DNA from: Chamaecyparis obtusa
Lineage: Eukaryota > Streptophyta > Pinopsida > Cupressales > Cupressaceae
Direction of reading: 5' to 3'
DNA length: 64,000 nt
Assembly (NCBI GenBank): GCA_027943335.1
Contig: BSBK01009267.1
Location: forward strand, 524,001-588,000
Shown: in pieces, positions 43,945 through 56,023 of the stretch
Position numbering within the stretch: position 1 is the stretch's first letter
Layout: each line of letters opens with the position of its first letter
Notes under the pieces: generated by a model
The model's input: only the letters and a program-made list of their open reading frames with translations
What the model was told of the DNA's origin: nothing
Databases searched by the model: none
Translations under genes and position numbers: made by a program

Positions 43945-46189
43945 TAGACATTATCTAAATTATCATCTTCCTCATCTGAAAAAACTTGTTGATGATATGA
44001 TTCATTTCTAACCTAAGAATTTGAAATATCTTGATCCTCATCTTCCTCAGTAGATTCAACTTCATCCCAAAGATGGGATGAATTCATACCACATCCCTGG
44101 TCATCATAGGGCTCTTCCTCATTACACTCTTGTTCTTATTGTGTAGAGACACTCTGGGATATGACACAATAGTTAGGATCATGTGGTGATTGACACATAA
44201 TACACCATGGGACCTCTTCAACCATATTCATTGAATTCCTTTGCAATGGATCAAGGGTCCTATCATTTGGTTTATCCTTTCTTTCTAGGAGTATAGGTTT
44301 CCCATCTTTCCATTGAGTATTATAAGGATAATTCTACATCCTTGGCAACTTGTTAAAATTGTTAAAGGCACGCTTGTCATTACCTAAAACCCTATTACTC
44401 CTATTTTCACCAGGCTTCAAATCTTTTATGGCCTTCAAAATATTCTTTAAAATGTCATCATCCTTTGGTTTTACACATGTAGGCTTTCCTGGTTCTTTTC
44501 TATTCAACATTTGTGATTTGTTATCATCTCTTCTTCCCATCTTTCCTGATATCCTATGGTTACTTTCAATATTAATAACCAATTTATAAGCCTCTGGAAG
44601 ACTTCTTGGATTCTTATCTCTTAAAAGGTATCCCATTTTAGAATCAAAAACATTTAAATAAGTGACAAGACAAATTCTATCATCTAGCCTAATGACTTGC
44701 ATGAGCTTGTGCATGGCCTTCTAAAACCTGATATTAAATTCAATAACATCCTCATTGAAATTTTTCTTAATATTATTAAATTCATTCAACATAAATCCCT
44801 CATTTGTCTTATCACCATATTTTTCCTTGAAACAATGTGTGAGCTGATCCCATGAACCTATGCTACCATGTGGTAAGGCCCTAAACCAATCCCTTGAATC
44901 TTCAGTTAAGGATTATACAAACAACTTCATTATTACATCATCTAGCACAATGTTGTAATCATCTATCACATCAATGAACTTCTTCAAGTGTCCCTCACAA
45001 GTGATAACTTTACTACCAGTGAACTTTGGAAGCTTCTTTCTAATCTCTTTAAGGATAGGGTTGGGGTATCCAAGAATGCCTGTGAAAACCAACTTTTTGC
45101 ATCTTCCATGAATAGGCCCCGTATTAGACAAACCAGCACCCTGGGATGTTGATGCATTAGTGTTTGACACAGCAAAAATCTTGAGTTCACCTCGTGGAGG
45201 AGCACTTGTTACCTGGTTAGAAATATTAGTAGCATTTCCTCCTTGTGTTAAAGATGAGGTAGCAACATTAGTAGGTCCTCCTGACCATTTGAGAAAATAT
45301 ATCTTCTTTCTTATTTCTAATGTTGAAGCTTCTAATTCTACTTTTTCCAACTCCCTGGCCAGCAATTCATGCCCTCTTAGCCCTCTCAAGGTCTGCTTCC
45401 AACCTTAGAGCTTGGTCTATGGAACCTCTAGGGCCCACAGGCTCACTAATCAAAACCCCTATAGCCTTTTTCTTACCTCTATCCCTGGGATTTATTATCT
45501 CAAAGACTTCTTGGATAATGGGTTGCTCTCTTATTTGTTTAGGCATAGGGACATGACTTATTGTTTCCAGGTCTAACAATTGCCTCTTCAATTGATCATC
45601 TCTTATCATAACATGTCTAATTTTTTTCTTCCTTTTCCTTTTCTCTTCTTTTCCTAGTGGTTGCTTTCTCATGAATCTTTCTTTCTAATTCATATACTTC
45701 TTCAAAAATTTCCTCAGAATCTAGCAAAGTTGTTTTAGACCCAACCTAGTGTGTCTGGAGTTCTTCTTATTGATCTTGGGATTCATGGAGACCTTGGGGT
45801 AATGAAGAACCAAGGATGAAAGGAGGGACAAAATCTTGTCTATTTCTACTTTTGCTTCTAGACCTCCTCTCTACTCCATGCTATTTATTAGAGACTATTC
45901 TTCTATTATGTTGTAATTTCTCACCCTATCTCTCTGAAGGAGAATAATAGTCCTCATATTGGTTCAAACCTAAGTCAACGGCCTCTTCATACTCTGAGGC
46001 ATTTCCTTCCTAGATAGGATGAGAAAGACCTTCTTATCTTGAATTTCCCTTCTACTTCCATGTAAAGGACATATCATTAGTACTTTTCTCTTTTTTTATT
46101 TGACCACAACTAGATGTGGTTGGAAGTTCACTTTCCAAAATTTCCTCTAGATGTTCTTTTCTCCAGGACCTTGTATTCTTGAAACTCAT
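43945..46189 (-). pseudogene. Giant element gag
   Basis: Begins at about 46189 (MSFKNTRSWRKEHLEEILES) and reads through many stops. The retro_gag core is clear around 45060-44580: LPKFTGSKVITCEGHLKKFI, DDVIMKLFVQSLTEDSRDWF, CFKEKYGDKTNEGF, NFNEDVIEFNIRF and PRSLPEAYKLVINIE. A Cys/His knuckle WCIMCQSPHDPNYC lies near 44213-44170. The N-terminal third is charged and coiled-coil-like (LEADLERAKRA). Gag forms the particle. Confidence 0.83.
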
Positions 46190-46430
46190 TATAACAAAAT
46201 GATTTTTAATTAGCACTAGTATAGAGATTTCTTTGAGTTTCCACCCAAGTAAACTAGGATTCTTTATAATATATTCCTCTTGTGATCAAGGCAAAGAGTA
46301 AGGAGTAGGCAAATTTAGAGAAAAAGGAACAAATCTGTGTGTTCAATGGTAACTAACTAGCTTTTAAAATAAGTAGGCCAGGAGTCCAGCTCAACTTGTA
46401 CCTATGTTATTTCACACAAATTCTATATTA

Positions 46431-46448
46431 TCCCCAATGGAGTCACCA
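46431..46448 (-). other. Primer-binding site of the giant element
   Basis: The minus strand reads TGGTGACTCCATTGGGGA, three bases from the LTR end. The TGG start pairs with tRNA CCA. It differs from the Gypsy-A PBS; I do not assign the tRNA. Confidence 0.83.
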
Positions 46449-46451
46449 TTT

Positions 46452-49400
46452 TATTAGTTCTTGAAAAGATTTTACACTCCATGAGACACCAATATACCTA
46501 AGACTGATTTTCGGAATGGTTAGTTCCAAATATAAGAAATTTATAGGTAACTCGACCAACTTTAGGGACAAGACTACCCTCTTCACTTCTAGCCCTACAA
46601 AACCAAGGTGGGTACACCTGATCCAATAGATATAACTCTATTCCTGACTTGATACTGGATCTAACAACAGATATCATTGAGAAAGTACTAAACAACAACC
46701 TATTATTCATTGACTCTCCATCACTGGGTAGGACAACTATTTTAAAGTCAATGAAATTAAATGATTGGTTTTGATTATTGTATTTCTAATTGTAATGATT
46801 TCAATCATTCCTCATGAAATAAAGATACATTTAAATAGATCACTGCCTTATCCATTGGGAAAGTGATGCCAGAAAATAGAGAAAATACAAAGATCCTTGA
46901 AGAACTTAGATCATGAACATAAATAAAAACACTCCAACTCTTTCCTACTTGAAAAAAATCCTTATGCAAATTAAATGAACATATATCTCACTTTGAGTAA
47001 TATGTAATCTAACCCTAGATTAGAACTCAAAGAAAAACACATACACATAAGTCTCTGATAGACTCAAAGATTCACAAATTTGACACAAAGGAGAGGTAAA
47101 GACCTGAGATTTGTATTAAGTATAACCTTTGATCATTTGTACACAATATATGCTGGGTAGCAAGCCTATAAATAATAGTATCAACCTATACTTTTTCTCT
47201 ATTACTTGACAAGAAATAATACAAAATATTACAATCCTCGACTGAGGGTTAGGGTTTCAAAATTTCTATCTTCTTAACACCTAATACTCTCAATACCTAA
47301 TATGATTGTGGAAAATCCTTTTATATACAAGGAAATGCAACAAGCTATCAATCATATTAGGGTTTACAAAACTTTTCCCTAAAGCTTTACAACCCTACTG
47401 GGTTTACAATAAATGCCTCGATTAGATCTTGGACTGATATTTTGAAAGTGAGACGCCTTACTTTATGTCTTCAATCTTTTCCTCGATCTCTTCAAAAAAA
47501 TTCGATTTCCATTTCTTCATAGTTGTCCCTACAATAAATACATCTTATATCTCAACCACCTTAAGACTAAAAAGTCACAATCTTTGTTTGGCTCAAGAAG
47601 TAGATGGAGTATCTACTTTTTCAGCATAGGGAATGTATTAGTACCTCCACTTATTGAATACCTCCTCACTTTGGAACACAAAATTGGAAAATTCAGCCCT
47701 CTTGTCGAAAAACTGTTCCCATTTGCCTTCCATTTGTTTGACCTCCACCTTAATATATTCAAATTTTGATTTAGCAGTCATTAATAACTTGATGGTGTGG
47801 ATAAAGAAAGAAGTGCTTTCCAAAACATTTGTCATTCTTTCTAAGAAAATTTCATCCATCTCCATTGTAAAACTCCTTTAAATCACCATTATCCTTGAAA
47901 ATACTTGGTATTAATTCACAATTTGGATGTGTTAGCTCTATTTTTAACACATTGGACTTCCTTTTAAAATCACCCAAAATTATACTATACTCTACAAGCT
48001 TTTTTACAAACTTATGCACTAGTTTGATCAATGGATCAGGATCAACTTAGCCCTTGGATAACCAACTTATTAACCTTGTGTTTGGGGATCTCTCAATCTA
48101 CTTATTCAAAATTGGTCCAAAATCATCCCTATCTTTATCTAAAGATGTAAGAAAAACTTTTAATATGCTAGCATGATCAAACAAAATTGAAGGCTTTAGA
48201 TCATGAGTAAACTGCATTACTGCCTCTATGATTTTCTCTTCATATTTCTGATTTGCAAGGGATCTAGCCTTCACATGCTCATTCTTCTCTTTCTCAAGCT
48301 CCACCCTAATCTCCCTTAATTTATTTGTTTCCTCAACCAATTGTTGCTTCTCCCAACTGATTCTTGCATCTATGTTTGTTTTTGAGAAAGGTGATGGTGG
48401 AAATTCAACAATAGGGCTAGAAGAAGAGGCTACTACTGGCCTATCAACAATCATCAATTGAGGTAACCTATGATCCTGTGGTCCAAAAAATTGTGCAATT
48501 AATTTGTCTTTCTAGATCAAGTCTATTTTCAACTCATTGTAAGACTTAAAGATAGTTTCAAACTTAACCCTTAATTCTTCTTTTTCTTGTGCAAACTTCT
48601 CTGCTACCTTCAAATTGAATTTTTCCATCTCCAAAATGATATTTGAGGCTTCAAAACCTAAAGTCTCACAATCTCTTTGCACTAAAAAGTTCCCAACATA
48701 TTCTAAAGAGAGAACCTCTCTTTTCCCTTTATTTTCCTCCTTCTTTAGGGACCACATGACCAAAGCTACATGATCATCAGAGAAAGCTACACCCCTGGCA
48801 GCCTATTGTGCTTGTTCTATAGTAGAGAGGGTGGTAACATCACTCTTCCTCACCAAATCAAAAACAATTGCATCAATAATATCCCATTTGGGAAGACTCA
48901 ACACTCCTATAGTATGAATCATTTCCCTCCATTCTTCTGGGGTTATCTATTCAAATTTATTCATCATTTCCCCCTTAGTCTCACTTTCAATTTCAGTCAT
49001 ATCCCTATTAGGGAATTCTTCTCTCTTTTTCTCACAAATTTCCCTATATTGATTTATTTTCATCCCCCACAAAAATTGAAGGAAAGCCCTAGTCTTGACA
49101 AAATTCTCATCTGAAATGAAGGAGTCACTGGCTTGTTTCAAAATTAGGTCTATTTCTTTACCCTCAAACTCTTCCATAGTGAGATCCATCTCTATCCCTT
49201 TGGGTGCCTCTACCATCCCCTCTTGTATCTCATCATTTGAAACAAAAATATTTCCCTCATTGCTCAATTGCACCTGTTGTTCAGCAACTCCATGTTCATC
49301 TAACTGCAATGGTGACTAGGAATGACAATAAATATCATGCTTTGGTTGATACTGCTCTTGTTTTTTCCTTTTTGGAGAGGGCTCTTGTATCATTGAATCA

Positions 49401-52400
49401 CTCATAGGTCTTTTCCATTTAGAAGTAGATGGGAGACTCTCATCTCTCTACTGAACTAGGAGAAGAACACTATACCCCTTCCTCTGTTGAATAGTATATG
49501 TCCCCCTAGGGGTCATCTTGGTGTATCCTAGTTGGCTTAAAGTTCTCCTTTCTCTTTTTGGATCTGTTCTACTCATTGCAGCCCTCTTTTCATTAGCTTC
49601 TTGCATGATTCCTTCAAAATGCTCCATAAGGGCTTCTATCTTTCTTGCCCATGGCTGAAAAGCTTTTAGTGGGTCATATCCTTTATCAAATTTTTTGATA
49701 AAATCAATAGTTTTCTTGTAAATCACCCATTTTTCTTTCTTGATCTCCTAAGCTTGGAGATCACACTCATTTCTAATTATATCCTCTAGGAAGTCAAATT
49801 GGTGCTCCATAAGATCACACCTTATCTTTTCTCTGAAAATCCCAAAGATGAATCCCTCATTGTCTGCACATCTCACCACCACTTTTTCCATCCTATAGGG
49901 CTGCAAAACCTGATTTAAATGCACCCATCCATTCTTGACAATAATATACTAGTGCGCTATTGTAATATCTGGAAACAAGGTTCCCCTTCCCTTGCCAGTT
50001 AGGGTTGTTTCTTGTAGATCACCAATCTACCTCAAAATCTCTGCATACCCTATCTTCAAAGGGACCTAGTAAGGCAATATGTAAGGTGCCTTCCTACAAC
50101 CATACACCCTAAACACTATAGAAACCAGATATAAGATTATATCACCAAAATTATGCACTATGGTGATGTCTTTGCAATACTCTTTAGGCCTAATTAACCT
50201 CAGTAATTCCTTGGGAATTCTGTGATTCTCAAAACATAACAAGGACCTGAGCCTTGAAGCAAAATTTCTATCAAAAACCAAATAACTGGCATCTTCTCTA
50301 TCCCATGATAATTAGTAGTGCACAACTAGACTGGCAATGCCTCTCCATTCTTCTCTCTCATAATATCCATTGTTTTTCTGAAGAAATCCACACCCTTGTA
50401 TAAGAACCTATGCATTATCATGGAATACCGCCCAAAAGGCCTACTTATCTTCATATTCTTTATCCCCACTAATCCAACATGGATTAGGTCTACAAGATAA
50501 GGGGAAAAATAAAAAATCAATGCCAGTTGAGGATGTAAGGACTCAACCATCATAAACATATAAGAGATAGGCATGTGACTGGCCTCATCTTCTCCAAAAA
50601 ATTAGAGCCAAGGACTTATATACACCTTGTGCTCGAAAACTAAAAAGGTCCAACCTAAAAGGCTCAGGTGTGCTCTTACTAACCATACACATGGCACCAA
50701 TTTGGTTGAAGAAATCCTTCAAAGGTCCAGACCTCAAATAGTCCCTCTGTGGCTCATAGATTTTGTTAAATTCTTCAAAATCAATCTTCTCCAATCCAAC
50801 AAAGGGGTCATTTAATGAAAAAACCTCTCTGATTTCATCCTCTGTGATGCTTATCAAGTCTGTTCCAACAATATATTTAACACACCTTGTTATTGGATCA
50901 TAACACCTAGCAATTTTTATGAGAAGGTTAGCATACATGAAGACTCCAAGCATAATGAGTCTCCCTCTATCAAATTGCCAAATATTACTCAAAGGTGCAC
51001 ATGCATTTCTTTAGGAGTATGCAACTTTAAACAAGATGAAACCATTGTAGTCCTTCCCCACTTTAGCATCCCTCATCCATAACCCTCTGTCATATAATCC
51101 CTCACTTACTAAATCCCTAGGGTTTTTTGGAACTAATTCTTTCCTTCTAGATGCCTCATTTTTTGAGTGTGGGAGCAACTGCATTAAATCTTCAAAAACC
51201 CCCATATCCTTATACTCTATTTTTCCCAACAGTTCTCTTTTAGGTGGCATTTCAAAATGAATATAAGAGATTTTTTTCATTAAATGACCTCTCTTTTGCA
51301 AACAAAAAAATTTACAAGATCAAAATTAGAGAAAGGTTTTTCATAATGATAGGGAAAACTTAATCATTGCAACCTTTCTCTTGTAAAAAAAAATTGTGCA
51401 CTTTCAAGATCAAATTAACCTACCAGACACTTGAGAAAATTTTTTGTTGATGCTCGTATAGAAAACCAATTTTCTTGCAAAGAAACTTGGAGGAGAAGTG
51501 TTTTCCTCTAACGATCAAATCAAAATATGTAATCATTTCCAACCCACCGTAGCCAACTCACATGAAATTCATTACGTCCCCCTTTACTGAAAACTTTCAG
51601 CCTCAACGTTCATAGGATGTGAAACAACCATCACAAAACAAAATTTGAATATTGACCATTGATCCAATTTCTTTCTGGCACATCAAATGGTTGGTAAAAA
51701 ACAACATCATATCCTTTAACACTTTTCCCAACTGAGTTTTTGACCACCATGGATTCTCGTAAAAATTGATAGATCTTTAACATTCATGAAAATCAGTGAC
51801 CCCACTATGAAAATGAACACATGGAAATGCTTGGAGACTTTGGACCCACTGACAACTACCATATCACACGCGAGCTTCACCAATAAAAAACAAACACACC
51901 ATCATGACTTGGCACTTGAGGACCCACTTCATAGTCTGAAGTACGTGGAAGATTAGACAGATGTCACTAAAGCATAAACCTTAAAAATTGAGAAGCTCCT
52001 TCAGCGGTATAAAGATAGCCACAAGATCTGTCTGAAATTTAATCTTCAAAAGGACAGGACCCCACTACATTACATCACCTTGGATAGATGTCAACTCAAA
52101 AAGGTTGCCACAAAAACTAAAGTGTCAAAGCTCTGTCCTTGTCAGAAGCAACCTTAATCAGATGCTTGTCTCTAAAGTGCATGAATTAAAAAGTGGTCAA
52201 CTTAGCTTAGCGGTATCACAATAGCCATCGATGTGATCTACAAGTTAATGATAGCACAACCCTAAAAATGGGCCCACCTGGACAAGTGTCACATTGTTGC
52301 TAAAGCGCATGTCAGAAAGTCTAACAACCAAGGGTCTTGAAATAAAGTGAAAACCAAAGGATCTAAAGGAATCTGACGGTCAGGAAATAAAATGGGAAAA

Positions 52401-52660
52401 ACTAAAGTTTATGCAGAAATTTCTAAATAAAGTGGCCCGCTTAGAGCCTAACCGTCGGACACATAGAATGAAAAACTTTACAAAGTTTTAAAAGGGCACA
52501 TGTGTTATTTGCAACCTTAGTGAATGGGAAAGTAACGTTCAAACATAACTAGTAACAAAATAGTCTAGTGTTTGCAGCATCTTTCTTCTTGCTAGGTTAA
52601 AAACAAGGGTTCATCAAAATCTTTGAAGCATGAGGGTCAAAATTTTAAACAGTGCTAACA
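46452..52660 (-). repeat. 5' LTR of the giant element, 6.2 kb
   Basis: Pairs with 32775-39098. The end next to the PBS has decayed from TGTTGG to TATTAG on the plus strand. The other end is AGTGCTAACA, followed by GTAAC. Confidence 0.92.
47593..51250 (-). pseudogene. ORF inside the 5' LTR of the giant element (about 1,220 codons)
   Basis: The counterpart of 33918-37580, starting MPPKRELLGKIEYKD at 51250, without the early stop seen in the other copy. It keeps the same segment order: GLYDRGLWMRDAKVGKDY; DLISITEDEIREVFSL (near 50860); EDEASHMPISYMFMMVESL; FGDIILYLVSIVFRVYGCRK; IYKKTIDFIKKFDKGYDPLK; coiled coil ISWEKQQLVEETNKLREIRV. Frameshifts lie near 50590 (an extra A in an A run, restored near 50300) and near 47880. 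Unique stops include Trp-to-TAG and Gln-to-TAA changes near 48090-48050. Together the copies support an ancestral LTR-encoded protein of unknown role. Confidence 0.72.
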
Positions 52661-53825
52661 GTAACAAAGTTACAGAGATTGATTTCACGCACCTACTCAA
52701 GATGATATTTTTTGTTACACAATTAGGAATGTGTTAAGGACATAGAAATATGTAACCTACAATTTAAAGGGTTTTTTTATTTTGATGTTCCACAAGGAAT
52801 TTACAAGTATTTTAGTTTGGGGTAACAATGCTCTTGAAGTTTAGCATAAAATATTGATAGAACTGATGAGTGTGATGGATTTGATTGTTTGTTTGATCTT
52901 CATGATGCCTATGATCTAGAATTATGTTCCTAATGATTTGGAAGCTTACATAGATTGACGTGACCAAGTTTAATGGATTTGAAGATTTTTTTATGTTCTT
53001 AGCTGACGTGTCAAGAAAATTTGATAAAATAGTTAATGAGAGATTGGTAAAATATTTTAGGGTTATGATTATGATCTCAAGATATTTGTGACTAATCTCA
53101 GCAATGTTTAGCAAGCGTAAAGTGATCCTAATGGTTGATTTTGGTGCTGATATTTGAGCATTTAAGGATTATATTTAATTGATGTAGTTCTTAAGAAAGA
53201 TGGTAATTTAGGGTTTAATTTGTGTTGTCATGTGTGTGTGCACCAGTGTTTGGAAGATTGTAGAAGGCATGGATTTCTAGTGAATCACTTTTACAAATCT
53301 AATAAGTGTTTAATTTCTCATCTGGATGTGGTAGAGAGAATTATAGCAAGGGAATTGATTATACTAAAATGGAGCTGACCAAGGCATAGGAAGATACTAC
53401 CATACATTTCATGAACTCCCATATTGGTTTCTAAATTTTGATTGTAATTCAATGATACTTCCTTAGGGTTGTAGCCCAAGGAAAATTGAGTAGTGAACTC
53501 TAGAAGTGCTCCTAAATGCATGTTTGTTACCCATATTGTGATAATTCTATACTTCTAATAAAGTACTAGTCTTATTGAGGGTTTCAGTCCCACCATGATT
53601 TTCACCCTAGTTTGGATTTCCATTATAAAAAAAATTGTGTTATGTGGTGTTGATATTTTTTTGATTTATGTTTTCATGTTTTATATTTTGCAAATCAGTA
53701 ATAAGATTTTAAGTGATTAATGGTTTCAGTTTTTAAAGCTTTAAGGGTTTAAAGGTTGAAGTGTTTTAGGAGAAATTGATTCACCACCCCCGCCCCCCCA
53801 GTTTCTTATTGCTTATTTTTTATAA
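52661..53825. other. Flank of the giant element and probable end of an old copia LTR
   Basis: Begins with the target duplication GTAAC. The last part (53530-53825) ends in a C-rich run (CACCCCCGCCCCCCC) and then the copia PBS at 53827, the usual look of a plant copia 5' LTR end. The LTR start is not identifiable and no second copy was found. ORFs here are short and unsupported. Confidence 0.5.
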
Positions 53826-53826
53826 T

Positions 53827-53838
53827 TGGTATTAGAGC
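53827..53838 (+). other. Primer-binding site of a plus-strand copia remnant
   Basis: TGGTATTAGAGC has one mismatch to the initiator-Met type PBS at 27300-27311. A gag start follows 45 bases later. Confidence 0.8.
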
Positions 53839-53882
53839 CTAGTCCCTTGAAGGAAGCCTAACAACTTGAGGGAGATCTAAAT

Positions 53883-55200
53883 ATGGGATCATAGAAGAAG
53901 GACATTCCAAGATTTGATGGAACCAACTATGTATTGTGGAATAAATCCATGATTGTACATAGTAGATACATTCATGAATATTGGTTGAGGATTACAAAGA
54001 ATTCATACAACCCTCCTCAAAACATACAACTCCTAATGAGATTAATGAGGCCAAGGAGGATATTCAGTCAAAGGAATATTTGTTGAGTGCATTAACTGAT
54101 GTAGAGATGACCAATGTTATGTAATTGTGACAACCAATTAGATATGGGAGAAGTTGTAAATACTTTATGAAGGAGACACAACAGAAAAGATGGCCAAGGT
54201 GCTTAGTTTGAAGGGAAAGTATGAAGCCATGAAGATGACAAAAGATGATAATATTTCATCCTACATGTTATAGATAAATGAGATAGTGTGTGTTATCATA
54301 TGTGTTGGAGGTACACTTCTTGAAGATGAGATTTTTTGAAAGGTTATGAGAACATTACGTCTTGGCTATGACAAAAAGGTTGCAATTATTGAATGAATAA
54401 GGATAGTGACAAATGTGGAAAGGGAAAAACTAGTTGGAAAGCTTACATCCTTTGAGTTGAGTTCATTAGGTGGCACACTACCCAAGACTAAGACAATATT
54501 CAAGGCCGCAATGATTGGAAATGACATGTTGAGATCAAATTTGACTGAGAGATCTACAAGTAGAATTTCAAGATGGTAGGAGCTGAAGGAAATGGAAGAG
54601 GAAGATAGGGAGATTGAAGAGTTGGAAGAATTTTTTTTTAAAATAGTACAGTATAGATCTCCTTCTAGTAACTATAAGTATAAAGGAAAGATTCCTTTTG
54701 AATGTTTTTAATATGGTCAAGTAGGAAATTTTACATCTAGTTGTCCTAATAGAATTCCTAAGTATAAGTATGATCCTAAGCCTAGGGAAAGAAAGTATTA
54801 CTATGCTCTTGTTAATGATGGTGTTACTGATGATGATTTTGATGAAGCTAACAAGGATTATGATGAATTCAAATTCACCTTCATTAAGGAAGATGATGAT
54901 CTTATGACTGATATTGTAATAGTTTCTAGTTCTACTAATGATGTTTTTGAAGAGAAATCTCTAGTCACTCAAGTTTTCAAGGAAGATAAGTGGGTGATTG
55001 AAAATGGATGCTCCCATCACATGACTGGTGACATGAGTAAATTTTTTATCTATGATAAGTATGATGGTGGTGAAGTGAAATGGGGTGACAACTATGGTGG
55101 TAATTTATCAAAGGTAGAGGTTTAATTACTTTGGATGGAAAAAATAATATTGATGATGTATTGTATGTAGAAGGTTTCAAACTTAATCTTCTTAGTGTTT
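53883..55200 (+). pseudogene. Decayed copia gag and protease remnant
   Basis: From ATG 53883 the reading MGS-stop-KKDIPRFDGTNYVLW matches a copia gag N-terminus. It continues with LLSALTDVEMTN, a body rich in Lys/Glu, and a ruined zinc knuckle near 54700 (FECF-stop-YGQVGNFTSSCPNR, second Cys and His lost). The protease region at 54990-55035 reads KWVIENGCSHHMTGD, so the DSG active site has become ENG. The reading then continues with KYDGGEVKWGDNYGG and IDDVLYVEGFKLNLLSV. After about 55200 the copia match stops abruptly at a hairpin-rich junction. Integrase and RT are absent. Very old copy. Confidence 0.8.
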
Positions 55201-55217
55201 GGTATATGCACAAAGAT

Positions 55218-55305
55218 GGGGGACTAAAAAGGTGCCACTTTCCTTTTTGGCCCCACAACGACCATAGTGTGTATGCACTAAAGTGCATGCACCCTATAGG
55301 GTGCA
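55218..55305. repeat. Cluster of three inverted repeats
   Basis: AAAAAGG (55226-55232) pairs with CCTTTTT (55242-55248), flanked by G and C runs. ATGCAC (55273-55278) pairs with GTGCAT (55283-55288). TGCACCCTATAGGGTGCA (55288-55305) is a perfect 18-bp palindrome. They sit exactly where copia homology ends. Confidence 0.8.
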
Positions 55306-55345
55306 CATGCTATGACTACAAATGTGGGTTTGTGGCATGAGAATA

Positions 55346-55680
55346 TTTAATTAGGAGGTTAAAATATTCTATTGCTACAAATCCTGGAAGGGAAAGACTT
55401 GCAAAATTATTGGAATCAATCTTGACCAACGTAGGCTTAGTTAGTGGGCAGCTTAATTTATGGCATGATGAAACAGAAGAACAAAAACAATAGTATGAAA
55501 ATAAATTGCAATATAAGGACATAAAAAAGAAAAAAATCACAAAAGATGACATTTGCAAACTCATTAAAAAACTAGGGTACACTGATACTCTTAAAACTAC
55601 AACAAGGAGGTTCCCAATTCATTGGTGCTTGAATGAAGACATTAAAAAAAAACTTTTGGGAGAGATGGTGGATGGTCTTT
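55346..55680 (+). pseudogene. Unrecognised decayed coding remnant
   Basis: One frame reads about 110 codons with a single TAG: YSIATNPGRERLAKLLESIL, NVGLVSGQLNLWHDETEEQK, then KKKKITKDDICKLIKKLGYT and RRFPIHWCLNEDIKKKLLGE. It is Lys-rich and helical. A looser continuation may run to a PPT-like tract at 56011. I do not recognise the family. It may be an accessory ORF of the same old plus-strand element. Confidence 0.4.
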
Positions 55681-56010
55681 GATTCCCCTCCTTGTAACAA
55701 TCATGATGTTCCTATATATTTCTTGAGGAAACTCTATTGTAAGTTTGTACTCAAGGAGGTGCCAAATTATTTTGACTTTCTAGATTATTAGGGTAGAGGA
55801 GGGGGGTCATCATTTGATAGAGCAGGGGCACAACATTGTGACCCTAATGCACCTAGGGTTTCTATTGGCAAGCCATAGGTGGATCATGTAAGTATTCCTT
55901 CTATTGTGAAGGAACATGTAGAGGTGGCCACACTAGGCATGATTAGTGCTCTGACAGAGACTCTCATTTAGTATGTCACTCCTTTAGTTGAGGGTCACCA
56001 TGATCAATCT

Positions 56011-56023
56011 TTGAGGGGGAATA
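56011..56023 (+). other. Possible polypurine tract
   Basis: TTGAGGGGGAATA, followed by TTTATTGATCATGTGG. It could mark the 3' end of the old plus-strand copia element, but no LTR matching the 53.5-kb region follows. Confidence 0.35.

Larger units (their letters stand above)
32775..52660 (-). mobile_element. Giant Ty3/Tat-like LTR retrotransposon with 6-kb LTRs
   Basis: A 19.9-kb element bounded by direct repeats 32775-39098 and 46452-52660, with TGTT...AACA ends and a near-perfect 5-bp target duplication. The minus-strand order is 5' LTR, PBS 46431-46448, gag, protease, archaeal-type RNase H, RT, degenerate RNase H, integrase, 3' LTR. Each LTR carries a decayed ORF of about 1,220 codons on the same strand. 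Most plant LTRs are far shorter, so the LTR length and coding content are exceptional. The LTRs agree at about nine bases in ten by eye. Catalytic boxes are mutated in RT and integrase, so the copy is not autonomous. Confidence 0.93.
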
